From the NCBI GenBank assembly GCA_035610835.1, contig JAYJML010000072.1:62001-126000 (forward strand): a stretch of DNA of 64,000 nucleotides. Reading direction: 5' to 3'. A program made the translations under genes and the position numbers. Below the pieces are notes generated by a model. The model was not told where the DNA came from. It searched no databases and saw nothing but the letters and a program-made list of their open reading frames with translations. The stretch's first letter is position 1, and every line of letters begins with the position of its first letter. The DNA is from Ophiura sarsii. Lineage: Eukaryota > Echinodermata > Ophiuroidea > Amphilepidida > Ophiuridae. This document shows, piece after piece, positions 10,125 through 22,250 of this stretch.

Positions 10125-12775
10125 ATACTAATTTTCGGAACATGGCTTTATTAGATAGTTCAATATAATTTTACACTCGCGTCCCTCTTCAACTGAAAAA
10201 GCGTGGTAATTGCGCCTCTAATACACGAGCTAATTAGATAGTTCAATGCCCGTTTTTTCCCGTTTTCGGACATGCGCAGAAAGGATCACATGTGAAAATC
10301 CGAAATGTTGAATTTCTTTTACTCGGGTAGTTACTGTTACAAATTGTGGTTTTCGGAATGAGTGATGACATATGGTCTTCACCCAAAATATTTTCTTTAG
10401 GGATATAGCTACATTTATGTATATGCGGCTGTTTGTTATTCTTAAAGAACGCATAGTAACAAACATTTATACGGGACTTACGTCCAACAAATTAAAATAT
10501 GTGACGTGTTCTACTAAAACCAGACACAATTGGGCAAGATATCAAAATTGAGTTAGTAATTGATTATTAAACTAGAGATCTTCAGCTTTACAGTGGTACC
10601 TCTCTTTTTTTTAATCGGACTTCCCAAAGCGGAGTTACATCATTTTCAAGTTCGTCTTTTACGGTCTTTATGAAAACTCCAAACTGAGATATCGCCCATT
10701 AAAGTTACTATAGTCGATTCGCAGACATTGGCCGATTTTAGCGATTTACCATTTCAGTAAAGAGGTAACAGAAGCAAAAGAGGGGGAGGCACTCGAATTT
10801 AATCGTAATATGCAAGGTTAATACCGTGTCTTCGTGTGCATGTACTACTGTGATGTAGTCACCACTATGTACCTAGTGACAGGGAACCTGCGGTTGGATT
10901 ATCGGCATAACGATAAAGAAATGTATTGTTATTCATATAAATTGATAAAGGTATTCAGGTGGTCTCATAGCCAGATATACTTAAAGTAACGTTGATAATC
11001 CGTACCTTGGTTGATATAACTGTTTTTCCATTTAATAGGACAAATGGTTTTGTAGGTATATAAAAAAATGATTATTGAATTATTTTCCGGGTTTTTGCTC
11101 GCAAATAAATACGTAGAACTGTTATTTTCATTTCAATGTTTCCTTTATTCCACGCGTCATGTGCATAATAAAAACGGAAAATAATAAAAAGTATCCACTA
11201 AATTATGAATAGGTAAAATGACATACATAATATTTTTCTTTCGAAACCTGTATACGGTCGATGATTGTCGATTTGTTTTTATTGTGGTAACCGCTTCCAA
11301 AGGGATAACACGTTTGAAGCTGCTGGATTAAGTTTTTGGTTGTCGTGATTGTAAAGCTATATGATCAGCCCTATTCATAAAGCCACACTATCATGAATAG
11401 CATTTGATTATGGAGCGCAAATAATCATGATAATAACATCTATAAAAGTACCGCTGTTTCATCATTGGTCAAAATGGGTTCCTCTAACGCCCAATGGACG
11501 AGGTCCAAAATCGATACCGATGCGCCAGAGTTTATGAATCTATAGAACTAGGCTTTTTACTAGAACTAGGCTTTTTTAAATCACTGAAACATACATTTAG
11601 GATGATTTTTTAATCTGAATCTTTCACAATATTGTTATAAACACTCTGAAGATTAATTATTTACCAGAAACTCAAATTCCCAAAAAAATCACCACCAATT
11701 ATGTTTTGGGCTATTTCTCAGTTTGAAGCTCTGCCCAATTCCGTCTGGTTTTGGTAGAACACGTCACATATGTTACGACATTTTCTAAATGTAAACAAAA
11801 ACTCTTACGCAGATTTTAAAGTGACACTTTCACATTAATAGCATAGATGTACGCGGAGTTTGCTAACGATAAAGAAACTGGCGGTACCATACCAACCGTC
11901 GTTGTTGCTGCGCGACCGCGTTTTACATGGCGCACGCGATTCGGCGCACACGTAATGACGCAGACAAAGTGTGTACGCGTTTGTGGCGCAAACTGTACAT
12001 TGTAAACAGGGCATGCAGTGAAAAGCAGGCAGTCCGTACGGTTGCTCCGCGGTGCATACCGTACAGTACAATAAAATGTAACGAGAGCAAGACACAAACA
12101 AAACATTAATCATAAAGCCAAGACCTTTATTTTAATAAAGAAACTGGGAGCAAGGCGCAAACCGTATCCAGGATAACATATTTAAAGTGACTGAAGTGGC
12201 TGAAGGAAAATACATTTGATGGAGTCACTCATGCAGTTGTAACCCCATGGCCATGATGGCTGGTCATGAAGCTATGGGCTGGTTGATCATGGTCGACCCC
12301 CCCCCATCACACACCCATCCCCCCACACACCCCTTTCATTTTCTTTGTGCGACTTATTATACAGCGGTGCGGCTTACTGTATACGATGAGGTCTGAATCT
12401 TAATTTGAGGTGCTGCGGCTTATATAGCACGTAAATTACGGGATTGTCACATCATACCCTAAGGTCTAAGCCCCCTTCCCCCGCACTTCCCTTACTTGAT
12501 AATATGGATATATTAAAGCGACCTTACTAAGGCCACATGGGTATCTGGATAAACGGAACGTGAGGTATTTGCCCCATCATACCCTAAAGCCACCTCCTCC
12601 TCCCCGCACTTCCCTTACTTGATAATCTGGATATAAGGGCACATGGGCATCTAGATAAACGGAACGTGTAGTATATTATCATGATTATTATAGAGTGTCT
12701 GGATTAGTAAGGGCACCAGTGGTATCTGGATTACGGGTTCACTATAAAACGCAGATAGTCTCAAATTAACTGGAT
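10125..12775 (+). repeat. Inverted duplicate, left arm (partner 22070-23160)
   Basis: Read backwards it matches 22070-23160 in several collinear stretches: the GCGTCCCTCTTCAACTG segment, the 10230-10490 segment, 11780-12050, and the TGGATAAACGGAACGTG / GGTTCACTATAAAACG segment. It carries its own 1.27-kb TIR insertion (10501-11767). The 12.05-12.46 kb part has no counterpart. Confidence 0.8.
10501..11767. mobile_element. 1.27-kb TIR element, GTGACGTGTTCTAC ends
   Basis: GTGACGTGTTCTACTAAAACC at the left is complementary to the right end (GGTTTTGGTAGAACACGTCAC). ATAT stands outside both ends and may be the target duplication. The inverted duplicate at 22.77-22.80 kb lacks it, which gives an approximate empty site. 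The interior is AT-rich without a clear transposase. Confidence 0.7.
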
Positions 12776-12790
12776 ATAGTAATAGTTTAA
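12470..12790 (-). repeat. Degenerate 'TAATCCAGnTACC..GTGCCCTTA' repeat, inverted copy
   Basis: It is made of repeated TATCTGGAT / AAGGGCAC phrases. The same phrases in the other orientation fill 20950-22250. Confidence 0.55.
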
Positions 12791-13051
12791 TTGATGTATT
12801 GTAACACTAAGCTTGTTAAATGGCCAACAATAGTGTTTATCCGGTGTGTATCGTCAGATGATATAGGGAGGTTGTACGGTCGGCCACAGTGAGTAAAAAA
12901 TACTAATCGACATAGGACGGTCTACCTTAATGTGTTAGAAAATCAATAAATAATCTTCTGAGACACTGCCATTCTTTGTAGTAGTTGCAAAAACATTTCT
13001 TTGGAATTGGAAACCAGCCATTAAGTCATTCATATCAAGGAATTAGAGGCA

Positions 13052-13315
13052 GGCAGTGGCGTAACAGCCGGGGGGCAGGGGAGGGGGGGGGGGCAGGGGG
13101 AGGGGGGGGGGGCACAGTGCCTCCCTTGAAGGTGCTCAGCAGGAATTCAAACCTACCCACCAGGAAAAATGGGGGGAAGGGAAAAGAGGAAAAGAAGGGG
13201 AAAAGGGAAAGAAAAGAGAGAGAGAAAGGAAAAAGGGAGGAAAAAGAAAAAGGAAAAAAGGGGAAAGAAAGAAAAGGAAAGAAAGAAAGAAAGAAAATTT
13301 CGCAGTACAAAAACA
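13052..13315. repeat. CAGTGGCGTAAC end, G-runs and polypurine tract
   Basis: It begins CAGTGGCGTAACAGCC, like the hAT MITE at 1087, followed by G-runs and ~150 bp of purines. No matching right end or 8-bp duplication is found, so this is a truncated relative. Confidence 0.55.
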
Positions 13316-13329
13316 CAACAGTCAACAAA

Positions 13330-14030
13330 TTGTTGACTGCCTCAGGCAGGGTATCAGGGCGCTCGAACAGTTGCTCTGTTTTTGTACATTTTCAATAACA
13401 AGGTTACTGCAATGATTATTTATAATGCTGACGATTCATCTAAAATACCTGTAATATAGCCCTTTTACCAACAGTTATTCCAGAGAATAAACGCCATGCA
13501 GGGACTTTTGCACACAACGCACAGATGCAACGCATGGTTAGTTTATTGTTTAATTGATAAAAAAACAGGGTTCTGACCACGCTCTACTGAAAGCCTTGTA
13601 GCGACAGTTGACATTCGATTGGTCTCAAAAGTTTACTAATTACCGTCAGGTATGTTTCCCTTGATTTCTTGAAATACGAAGCAGCTACGTGTCCCCCGGG
13701 AAGTGTCCTATCTTGTAAGTTATAAGCCCTGTACCTTTTGGACCCAGTTTTGGGGGACCCGCAGTGCATCCCGACCCTAAACCATATACTTTGGCTTAAA
13801 CTTTAAAATCTCTCGTCACGGCTTACGTGACACTGATAAATACCCTTTTATTAATAGGCCCTATTATAGGCTACTAAGGTATCCAACACATAAGAAACCA
13901 AATTTACTCCACAAACCCACAACAAACCATGTCCCTTAGCTGAACTTGCCGTTAACCACCTACCATGTCCCCTCCCATGGCTATCCATGATATTGCTATT
14001 TCATATTATTCATACCAGGACCCTCGGGGC
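13330..14030. other. Non-coding stretch, nothing recognised
   Basis: No supported gene or repeat is seen apart from short AT-rich runs. Confidence 0.35.
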
Positions 14031-14032
14031 CT

Positions 14033-15043
14033 AGTGGCTATTGGTCGAAGTGGCTATTGGTCGAAGTGGCTATTGGTAGAAGAGGCTATTGGTCGAAGTG
14101 GCTATTGGTCGAAGTGGCTATTGGACGAAGTGGCTATTGGTCGAAGTGGCTATTGGTCGAAGTGGCTATTGGTCGATGTGGCTATTGGTCGAAGTGGCTA
14201 TTGGTCGAAGTGGCTATTGGTCGAAGTGGCTATTGGTCGAAGTGGCTATTGGTCGAAGTGGCTATTGGTCGAAGTGGCTATTGGTCGAAGTGGCTATTGG
14301 TCGAAGTGGCTATTGGTCGAAGTGGCTATTGGTCGAAGTGGCTATTGGTCGAAGTGGCTATTGGTCGAAGTGGCTATTGGTCGAAATGGCTATTGGTAGA
14401 AGTGGCTATTGGTCGAAGTGGCTTTTGGACGAAGTGGCTATTGGTCGAAGTGGCTATTGGTCGAAGTGGCTATTGGACGAAGTGGCTATTGGTCGAAGTG
14501 GCTATTGGTCGAAGTGGCTTTTGGACGAAGTGGCTATTGGTCGAAGTGGCTATTAGTCGAAGTGGCTATTGGTCGAAGTGGCTTTTGGACGAAGTGGCTA
14601 TTGGTCGAAGTGGCTATTGGTCGAAGTGGCTATTGGTCGAAGTGGCTATTGGTCGAAGTGGCTATTGGTCGAAGTGGCTATTGGTCGAAGTGGTTATTGG
14701 TCGAAGTGGCTTTTGGACGAAGTGGCTATTGGTCGAAGTGGCTATTGGTCGAAGTGGCTATTGGTCGAAGTGGCTATTGGTCGAAGTGGCTATTGGTCGA
14801 AGTGGCTATTGGTCGAAGTGGCTATTGGTCGAAGTGGCTATTGGACGAAGTGGCTATTGGTCGAAGTGGCTATTGGTCGAAGTGGCTATTGGTCGAAGTG
14901 GCTATTGGTCGAAGTGCCTATTGGACGAAGTGGCTATTGGTCGAAGTGGCTATTAGTCGAAGTGGCTATTGGTCGAAGTGGCTTTTGGACGAAGTGGCTA
15001 TTGGTCGAAGTGGCTATTGGACGAAGTGGCTATTGGACGAAGT
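14033..15043 (+). repeat. 16-bp minisatellite, ~63 units
   Basis: The unit is GGCTATTGGTCGAAGT. Variants include TTGGACG, CTTTTGGACG and TATTAGTCG. Because 16 is 1 modulo 3 and the unit lacks stops in every forward phase, all three plus frames stay open and read the same 16-residue peptide repeat. The minus strand hits TAG in each cycle. A variant string around 14551 recurs at 14951, exactly 25 units later, showing block duplication within the array. Confidence 0.97.
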
Positions 15044-15420
15044 GGGAATGGAAGAAGTGTCTAAAGACCGTCTGTGGGACCCGTCATTCTACTAATAAAG
15101 CAGGTTATATTTGATTTGTGTAAAAGGAATTGTTCAGTTGAATGACTTTGACCATCCTTTTTGGTATAAAACAGCTTTTCATCGATTTTCAATTATACCA
15201 TATCTCATAACATTTACAGAAAATACACACCAAGGTTACTATTGTATTACTATTATATTTATAAGTATATGTTAGATTTAAATATACTGTTGGATTTATA
15301 TTATATTTAACCGTTCTGTGCCAGTCTGTATACTTGTATAAGAATCGGTTTTCTGTTTTTGGACCTATTAGTTAGGAAACGCTGCAAGTCTAATTATATA
15401 TGATAATATAATATGATTAC
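15044..15420. other. Non-coding AT-rich stretch
   Basis: Array flank and the intron next to exon 1 of paralogue A. Nothing else is recognised. Confidence 0.35.
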
Positions 15421-15642
15421 CTGTTCAGCTTCCCGTACAGCAATAAAGCTAATGTGTCTGGTGTCATTTGGGAGTTTTACCCAATACGCCAGTATTGTAT
15501 AATTTATATGCCCGAAATAGGGCTGGTTCTTGTTTGGTTCAGTATGTACAAGAGGAGGTTCATTCGGGGGTTCATTGCCGACAATGAGTTGGAAACCGAT
15601 GGCCCAGGTCACGGCCCCGGCAAATTGTGCAAATTTAGACAT
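15421..15642 (-). CDS. Exon 1 of paralogue A (signal-peptide-like start)
   Basis: This minus-strand frame of 74 codons runs from an ATG at 15642 to the donor CAG|GTAATC (15420/15421), phase 0. The N-terminus is signal-peptide-like: a short lysine-containing head, then a hydrophobic stretch of ~18 residues, then NEPP. The C-terminal ~30 codons (YTILAYWVKL to VREAEQ) are almost identical to exon 1 of paralogue B, while the middle and N-terminus differ. An acceptor-like CTGTAG lies a few bases upstream in compatible phase, so an earlier exon is also possible. Exon 2 lies 7.6 kb downstream at 7626-7781. A degraded relative of the start region is at 42150-42290. The function is unknown. Confidence 0.5.
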
Positions 15643-16301
15643 CACTGGCTCCTACAGACATGATAGACAGATGGGTAAACCAAACATTAGCTCCGTGATG
15701 CTTACAGTTCAAGATTCATGCAAAATAATAATAACGTGGTTACTGCCACCATTTTAACAATGTGTGATAATCATAAATATTGCAGCTGTTTCAGCTAGGT
15801 ATATCGTATTTATTCACACAATTATACGAATTGGTTTATTACGTTATCCAATAGCCATAGAACTATGCATCATTGAAGAATGCAAACAAATGAGATTGTG
15901 TTAGTATGTGATACAATATGTATGTACACTAAGTTAACATTCATAAACGCATAATAAATGGTGAATCACTATGAACAGGGTGCAATTATATTCATCAAAT
16001 TATGAAAAGTTTATTACGTTGTCCATTATAAGGTGGTTTCAGTCCTCACATAGAATAGTCCACATATTAAAATTAAAACATTGGATACAATGTATGATAC
16101 TCAAGTACATCAATCATGAAAGTTACTGAATTGATGCCAACATTAACATGAGAATAGACAATGAGGTTGGTTACGTTATCCTGTTTATTACGTTATTGGC
16201 GACAGCAACAGTGCCAAATGCTAGCTTATAACATATATACAACGCATTATAAACCCCATTTCGATATCATAGGTCCATTTGCAATGTTCCTAAGAGATCT
16301 A

Positions 16302-17354
16302 CAGGGTGTATCCAAAAAAACGCAACACTTTTGTCGCGAGCTCTCTGATTACGGCAAATCACAAATCACTCTGACATTTATATACTCTGTTAGGTGTACT
16401 TATTGGCTATCACATAGTCAAATTACAGCGATATCGATTATTGATTCGCTGAGATATCAACGATACACGTAGACAAGTGCAAAACACGTTTTACATCGTT
16501 TATCCTGTATGCCTGATTTTTTTTTGTCAGGTGAATATTGGCAAGACACTTTAATAACTCATTGTACTTAAATAAATGGACTCAAACTCATCATTCTGAG
16601 AAGAAAATGACATGTTAAAGGTATCAAATGTCTGGCTATCACAGTATCATATCAATATTAATTAATCTGGCAATAAATTAGTTGATAGTTAATGACACAA
16701 TTTGAAAATCCAGATTACAAAGTCTGTTTTCAAATCCTCTCTGTTTTTCTCTCGTTAATGTCATAGATAAAACAGTATGGCAGTGAAGGTAGTAATTTGT
16801 CTTGTATGAATCAGTCATTGTTAGTCTGTTGTGAATGGGAATGGAACATAATGGTGCTGCTCGACCCTCAAAATGCTGTCCTTGTTTTAAGATGCATCGA
16901 TTAGGAACTTTAATTTATGAAAGAACGTACCATAGACATTATGTGGCGATCATAGCAATCGGTGCTTCAGACCCTAAAAAGGGTGATTGACGTATTCAAA
17001 TGCTCGAATGATTATCAGATTACACGATTCAATAATTTTCCATCTTACTCAAACAAAGGAAATTAAGATAAACCATTCCAGACATTAAAGTTACATAGTT
17101 ATTAAACTGTTCCCATAACACTAATCGGACAGGAAAATCAAAGTTTTTAGAACGAACGATGTAAAACGTGTTTTGCACTTCTCTACTTATACTTTTAATA
17201 TCTCAGCGAATAAATAATCGATATCGTTGTAATTTGACTATGTGATAGCCAATAAGTAGACCTAACAGAATATGTAAGTTTTAGAGTGATTTGTCTTCTA
17301 CTGTGACCGTACAGCTCTCGACAAAAAGTGTTGCGTTCTTTTTGATACACGCTG
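16302..17354. mobile_element. Mariner-like element with ~195-bp inverted termini
   Basis: The ends CAGGGTGTATCCAAAAAAAC and its diverged complement (GATACACGCTG) are flanked by TA. The inverted termini extend to about 16500 and from about 17160. The ~650-bp centre has no transposase frame. It is a member of the TA/CAGGGTG superfamily, distinct from the GTGAGTC family. Confidence 0.8.
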
Positions 17355-17423
17355 TATATGACTTCAACTTTCATTTAGCTTAATTTTCATATTACTTACA
17401 AGAACAAAATAATGAATTCTTAC

Positions 17424-17900
17424 CATTCGTCGTGTTTTTTTCGCACTGTATTTTCAACAAGTATTCCCAATGTATGCCTGCGAAAAGGGCCTGCCACATG
17501 TCTTTGCTTAATACAGTCGTAGAGTGTGGCTGTCTCTTTATCGATTTATTTGATAACGTAATAAACGATAACGTAGTAAACGTTTTTCGTACACATAGTA
17601 CCATGTAGACGATCTGGAAAGAGCTAGCGAGTGCTCCAAGTAACCACAGAGTCTGTGTGTATGTATCAAATAGGTTTTTAACAACAAATTGTGCTTTAAT
17701 ACATAGTTCGGGAGCAATCTGAATAACGTAATAAACATCCTTAACAAGGTCGCATGCTTTGCAGCATTTTGATTTATTCTCAAGGTCAGACATGCTGCTA
17801 AAGAATTTTAAAGATATTATTTTCAAATACCAATGTTCTTTTAGATTAAGAATATGTACATTTAAATGTTTAAATGGCAATTTTGAACAACTTTGATATT
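17424..17900 (-). CDS. Possible exon with a membrane segment between paralogues B and A
   Basis: A minus-strand open frame of about 159 codons ends at a strong donor, AATG|GTAAGAA (17423/17424). A weak acceptor (ATATATAG) lies just above 17900. Both ends would be phase 1, matching the phase-1 donor of exon 3 at 26098, so it could be the next exon of paralogue B. It could also belong upstream of paralogue A. The predicted peptide has a CCKAC cysteine cluster, one ~22-residue hydrophobic segment (TLWLLGALASSFQIVYMVLC) and a basic tail, like a single-pass membrane protein. The acceptor is poor, no duplicated copy is seen to test it, and several TAACGTAATAAAC motifs fall inside it, so it may be a chance frame. 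Confidence 0.3.
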
Positions 17901-18249
17901 CTATATATCGCAGGTAACGTAATAAACATCAATCTCGGACAGAATATATTAAATTGAAACAGGTTAACATCGTAAAAAATTTGCATTTTTTTCCTAACCA
18001 TGGAATATCGGTATATGTTCCCTACAAATTAGGACACGTTTTGTAGAAAGTGTTGTACTTTTCGTATTGTAATTAATAAAGGCAACATTTACTTTTATGC
18101 TGCGGACATGGACATTTTGCTAATTTGGGGTATATGAGCGCATTTTTTGTAGTGAAAACACGATCAGAAGTATAGCAAAATATATATGTCCAAATAGAAA
18201 ACATCGAGATCTATCCAGAAAATAAGTTTTTTAAGCAAAAAACATTGTA

Positions 18250-20568
18250 CAGGGTGAGTCAAAATAGTCAGGTCCCGATTTCACCGATTTTCTAAACCAG
18301 TTAAAATTCAGAAATAAATTTATTTAATGACTTGCAAGGTGGCATTACTAGCTATAACCTAAATTTTATTTCATTCAATTTGGTTATTCGAAACGGGAGA
18401 TATGATAATTTTTCTAAATTCTGTGAAATAAAATCTGTTCCAACTTATCTAAGGGATCCCTATGGATGTTTACATTTAACGCGCTCCTTTTGAATAAGTC
18501 AATCAAAGGCGTGTTGGTATTCACAGGAATTACAATAGGAAAAGAGATTCTAACACTGCAAAAAGGTTGCTTAAAATAGGTTGCTAAAAGTACTTTTATC
18601 ATCCGTTGGTTGACGTGTTGATTAAAATTCATTCAGTATAATGTAGAAAGTTAGGCGTTGTATAAAAGTAAAAAATCCCCAGCGTTGAGCAATTCGTTGA
18701 AAACAATGTCCATAAAATGTTGGTGGACACTGTTTCTGTTGCTAAAATATGTTGCGTAAAAATATTCCACTTTGGCAACTGTTGCATGATCATTGAGGAC
18801 AATCACGCAACAGTTGATGCAAGTTACGCACATGTGAATTTTAGGCAACTGTTGTCCAAAAAAAGCCAATTTCGTGAGCTGTTGCATACTTGAACAACTG
18901 TTGAGTGAATATAATTGCCTAACTTTTGAGTAACTAGAATTGTTCAACTGTTGGTGAAAACATGTTATCCAACGGTGTTGGGCAAATTTTACTTAACAGT
19001 TGAGCGGTTGCATACTTGAACAACGTTGTGTAAAATGTATATTTAAGCAACCTTTTTGCAGCGCAGGACCACAATTAGATTGATTCTGTCTTGGCATCCA
19101 AAACGGAATACACTGACAAATAGTTTAATATTGCCATCCTTGTTTGACATTATTTGTTTATGAATATCATTTCAACGGTGTTATAGCGACGTCATTAGCG
19201 ATGAATATTGAATAGTCGATTTTTATAGCCAAAAAATACACGACATGGACATATACTGAATAGTTCATGTCATGTGATCTATTTTGCACCAAAAGAATCA
19301 CATAAATATATTTATGTATTATATAATATGGACTATTAATACCTTCATACCCAGATAGCAAGACTAAGTTTGGCAAACGTTCACAGTCTAGTAATAACAC
19401 CATTGATAAGAGATGTCAGATATCATGTATAAGCCATAGTTTAATAACATGTTAAAATAAATTACAAATTCACTACCGAACGGGAATAGTGTATGTAGCT
19501 CTGCTGCATCGCCTAGAATTCCCATTACAAGTTACCGGTTCACTACCGGGAGGAAGTGGTGTATGTAGCTCTGCATTACCCAGAATTCACATTAGTTTGC
19601 CTACCGCGTGTTGCTATACAAAAATGCTCAATATATAATAAAAACTTGACACAAATAAAATACCCAACATATGGCTATATGTGATAAATTAAGCAACAGT
19701 TGCTATACAAAAATGCTCAATATATAATGAAAACAATTCACAAATTAAGCAACAGTCACAAAATGCCCAACAAATGGTTAATTAATAATACCCAACTGTT
19801 GTGTAATTAAAATTGTGCAACTGCTGAGTAACTGGAATTGTTCAACTGTTGGTGAAAACATGTTATCCAACGGTGTTGGGTAAATTTTACGCAACTGTTA
19901 AGCGGTTGCATACTTCAACAACGTTGTGTAAAATGTTGAGTAAATATTTAAGCAACCTTTTTGCAGTGTATTGTCTTTGCGGTTATGTTTTCAATAATTT
20001 TCGTGCACTCAGAGATAGCCTATAACAAACATTATGAAGTTTCAACAAAATGTTGACCAAAGTATTTTGAAACTTGTTATTTTAATCGAACTGATATGAG
20101 AGAAGTCTGAGAGAAAACAGATCTTATATCTTTAAACAGTTTGTGCTTTGGCAACTTACCAGGCAAAGTGCATAGTCCATTTATGAATATATGTGTGCAG
20201 TACTGAGTTACATTATAATATATTTAAATACTTTGCATGCAATATCGTTTAATTTATCAGAGATTTAACAAAAAAAACATGATATTTTGGTATAAATTGC
20301 AACAGTTATACAGTGTGTTGTGTTGTATGAATAACTAATATTACAGTAGTATTAACATCCACCACCAAACTTGGAACACTTCGGATTACGCGTCTTTTCG
20401 TAAATATGTTGTAAATCTGGCGTGGAATATGATATTGTCGTGAAAACATCACCAGGTATGAAGAAGTATGTCTACTCTCATAAACAATGAAAACAATTAC
20501 CAATTTTGAACAATAAGTATTTTTCTTGATTTTTTGAAAACGGGACCTGACTATTTTGACTCACCCTG
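18250..20568. mobile_element. Mariner-like element, CAGGGTGAGTCAAAATAGTC family, with nested insertion
   Basis: The ends CAGGGTGAGTCAAAATAGTC and GACTATTTTGACTCACCCTG are flanked by TA. Removing the nested element at 18553-19968 leaves ~0.9 kb that matches the copy at 29586-30485 in opposite orientation. A ~60-codon frame is shared by the two copies but does not resemble a transposase I know. Confidence 0.85.
18553..19968. mobile_element. Nested TIR element, CACTGCAAAAAGGTTGC ends
   Basis: The ends CACTGCAAAAAGGTTGCTT and AAGCAACCTTTTTGCAGTG interrupt the mariner-like element. An internal near-copy of the right end stops at ~19064, followed by other sequence and a second, better right end. 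The element is therefore either duplicated in part or is two copies fused. It is full of GCAACTGTTG-type palindromic motifs and non-coding. Confidence 0.75.
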
Positions 20569-20855
20569 TATAAACGGTATTGGACCAAAGACACCAAAAA
20601 ATTCATTTTGCACTGTTTTCATGAGAGTCAACCTAGAGTCGAAAGCGGATTTCAGTCCTTTAAGGTTGTTCCTATGGCTAATTTTTTATTTAATATTTTA
20701 ATAGAGCTTGATGAGCTCCACAATAATCTGAAATTTGAGATTGATCGGAGGTACGGTTTTCTAGATATGACAATTTTATTGTCAAAAATGAAGCAAAATT
20801 GAAGCGTTCATTTCTTTTGCTTCACACAGAAAAATGTTTACATAATTATGTTAAA

Positions 20856-20960
20856 CTAGCGGACACCAGCGCTTCGCGCTGGACCCGCTAGAAGATTTCA
20901 CGGGGAATAAGTAAACAAAGCGTAAGAAAATGTGATACAATAATATCAAGAACATGTCCT
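20856..20960 (-). mobile_element. Helitron-like 3' terminus on the minus strand
   Basis: The minus-strand sequence reads CTAGCGGG, then hairpin CCAGCGCGAAGCGCTGG, then TGTCCG, CTAG, T. This is the same architecture as 5837-5878 with a different hairpin sequence. The element extends to higher coordinates. I did not find its TC start, so only the 3' part is marked. It interrupts sequence like the 23169-23264 foldback. Confidence 0.6.
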
Positions 20961-22250
20961 ACAGGTATACATAATCCAGACGGGGCCCTAAATAATCCGA
21001 ATAGCGCAGGTGCTTTTGATAATCCAGGTATACATGTGCCTACGTTTGTGTTTCCCGATACCTATGTAGGCCTCCCATGAGACCTGAAATGCAGGTACCC
21101 GTTGTCCCATTATATCCAGGGACCCCATAGGCCTAAGCCCTACCCCTAATCCAGTTACCCCAGGTGCCCTTAATAATGCACCGGATACCACATAATCAAG
21201 GTAGGCCCACTGCAGTGTGCCGTTATCTCGAGATACCCAGGTGCCCTTACTTTATCATAGTCAAGTAATTTAAACGCGGGTGCTGAAGATAGCGGTCAGT
21301 AAAAGTCATATCACAATAGGCAGAGGTCAAAGCGTTATAAATGTTTATATAAATATCAAGAGTATGTCCTTAAATAATTCAGGTACTAAAGTGCCCTTGA
21401 TATAATGTAAGTGACATGGTGCCCTTAACACACCATGAGCCTAGGCCCAATGTGCTCTTAAATTATTAAATAGGCCTAATACAGATACCCATGTTCCTAA
21501 TCCAAGTAGGCCTACTCCATCAACGTGTTTTTAATACCGCAGTTATTACCTCCTGTCAACGCATGTCTCTACTACCTATTTTGTACCCCAAATAATAAAA
21601 CGTTGAATTTTAATGTCAAAATTGAAAGTTACTTAAAATTTAGATTTTAAATGTCTCCCCCCGATTCTTTTATGCCCCGCCACCCCGTTTTCCTCCTTTA
21701 ACATTTTGGTGCTGGTGTCGCCACTGCCCATATGCACATACTGTATCCAGGTAATTCAGTAGGCCTACGTTCTGAGCGTTATAGTTTTATATAGTCGGTC
21801 GTTTAGTTTTATGGTCGGCGGAGTCTATCATCAAGATCACTTGTACCATTCCACGCTTGTACTTGAGCACGATGTATGCGGCCATCCAGGTTTTGTTTAA
21901 CCTATTTACATTAAATACATTATTCCTCCAATAGGCATGTGGGCCTTAACGTATAGTATGTAGTCCCCTTGTCATGTTTGCTGTGTTCTATAAAGCCTCC
22001 CGATATACTATCTGAGTGTACACCCTTAAAATCCAGTTATCAAAGGTGGCCCACCTGCGCATAGTATATCCAGGTAATTTGAGACTCGTTTTATAGTGAA
22101 CCCCGTAATCCAGATACCACGGATGCCCTTAATAATCCAGACACTCTATAATAATCATGATAATGTACCACACAAAAAACACGTTCCGTTTATCCAGATG
22201 CCCCATGTGCCCTTATATCCAAGTGCGGAGAGGAGGAGGTGGCTTTAGGG
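20893..22250 (+). repeat. Degenerate 'AATCCAGGTAcCC..GTGCCCTTA' repeat
   Basis: Phrases such as AATCCAG, CCCAGGTGCCCTTA and TATCCAGGTAATT recur about a dozen times at irregular spacing. The left part may be the body of the minus-strand Helitron-like element. No gene. Confidence 0.5.

Larger units (their letters stand above)
15834..17930. repeat. Cluster of eight TTTATTACGTTAT-type motifs in inverted arrangement
   Basis: The motif occurs forward near 15836, 16010, 16170 (partial) and 16184, and reversed (AACGTAATAAA) near 17554, 17569 (one change), 17723 and 17915. The forward and reverse sets lie on either side of the TIR element at 16302-17354. The core resembles a bZIP-type TTACGTAA site, but no function is shown. 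Confidence 0.6.

Noticed and set aside
12985..13398. 137-residue Gly- and Lys/Glu-rich frame and its Pro/Phe/Ser-rich shadow
   Set aside because: Produced by G-runs and a polypurine tract of a truncated repeat.
14057..14956. 299-residue open frame, the longest uninterrupted non-LINE frame apart from the LINE fragments
   Set aside because: It lies wholly in the 16-bp minisatellite, where all three plus frames are open; no splice sites or family support. Kept as a repeat, with the coding possibility noted only as a finding.
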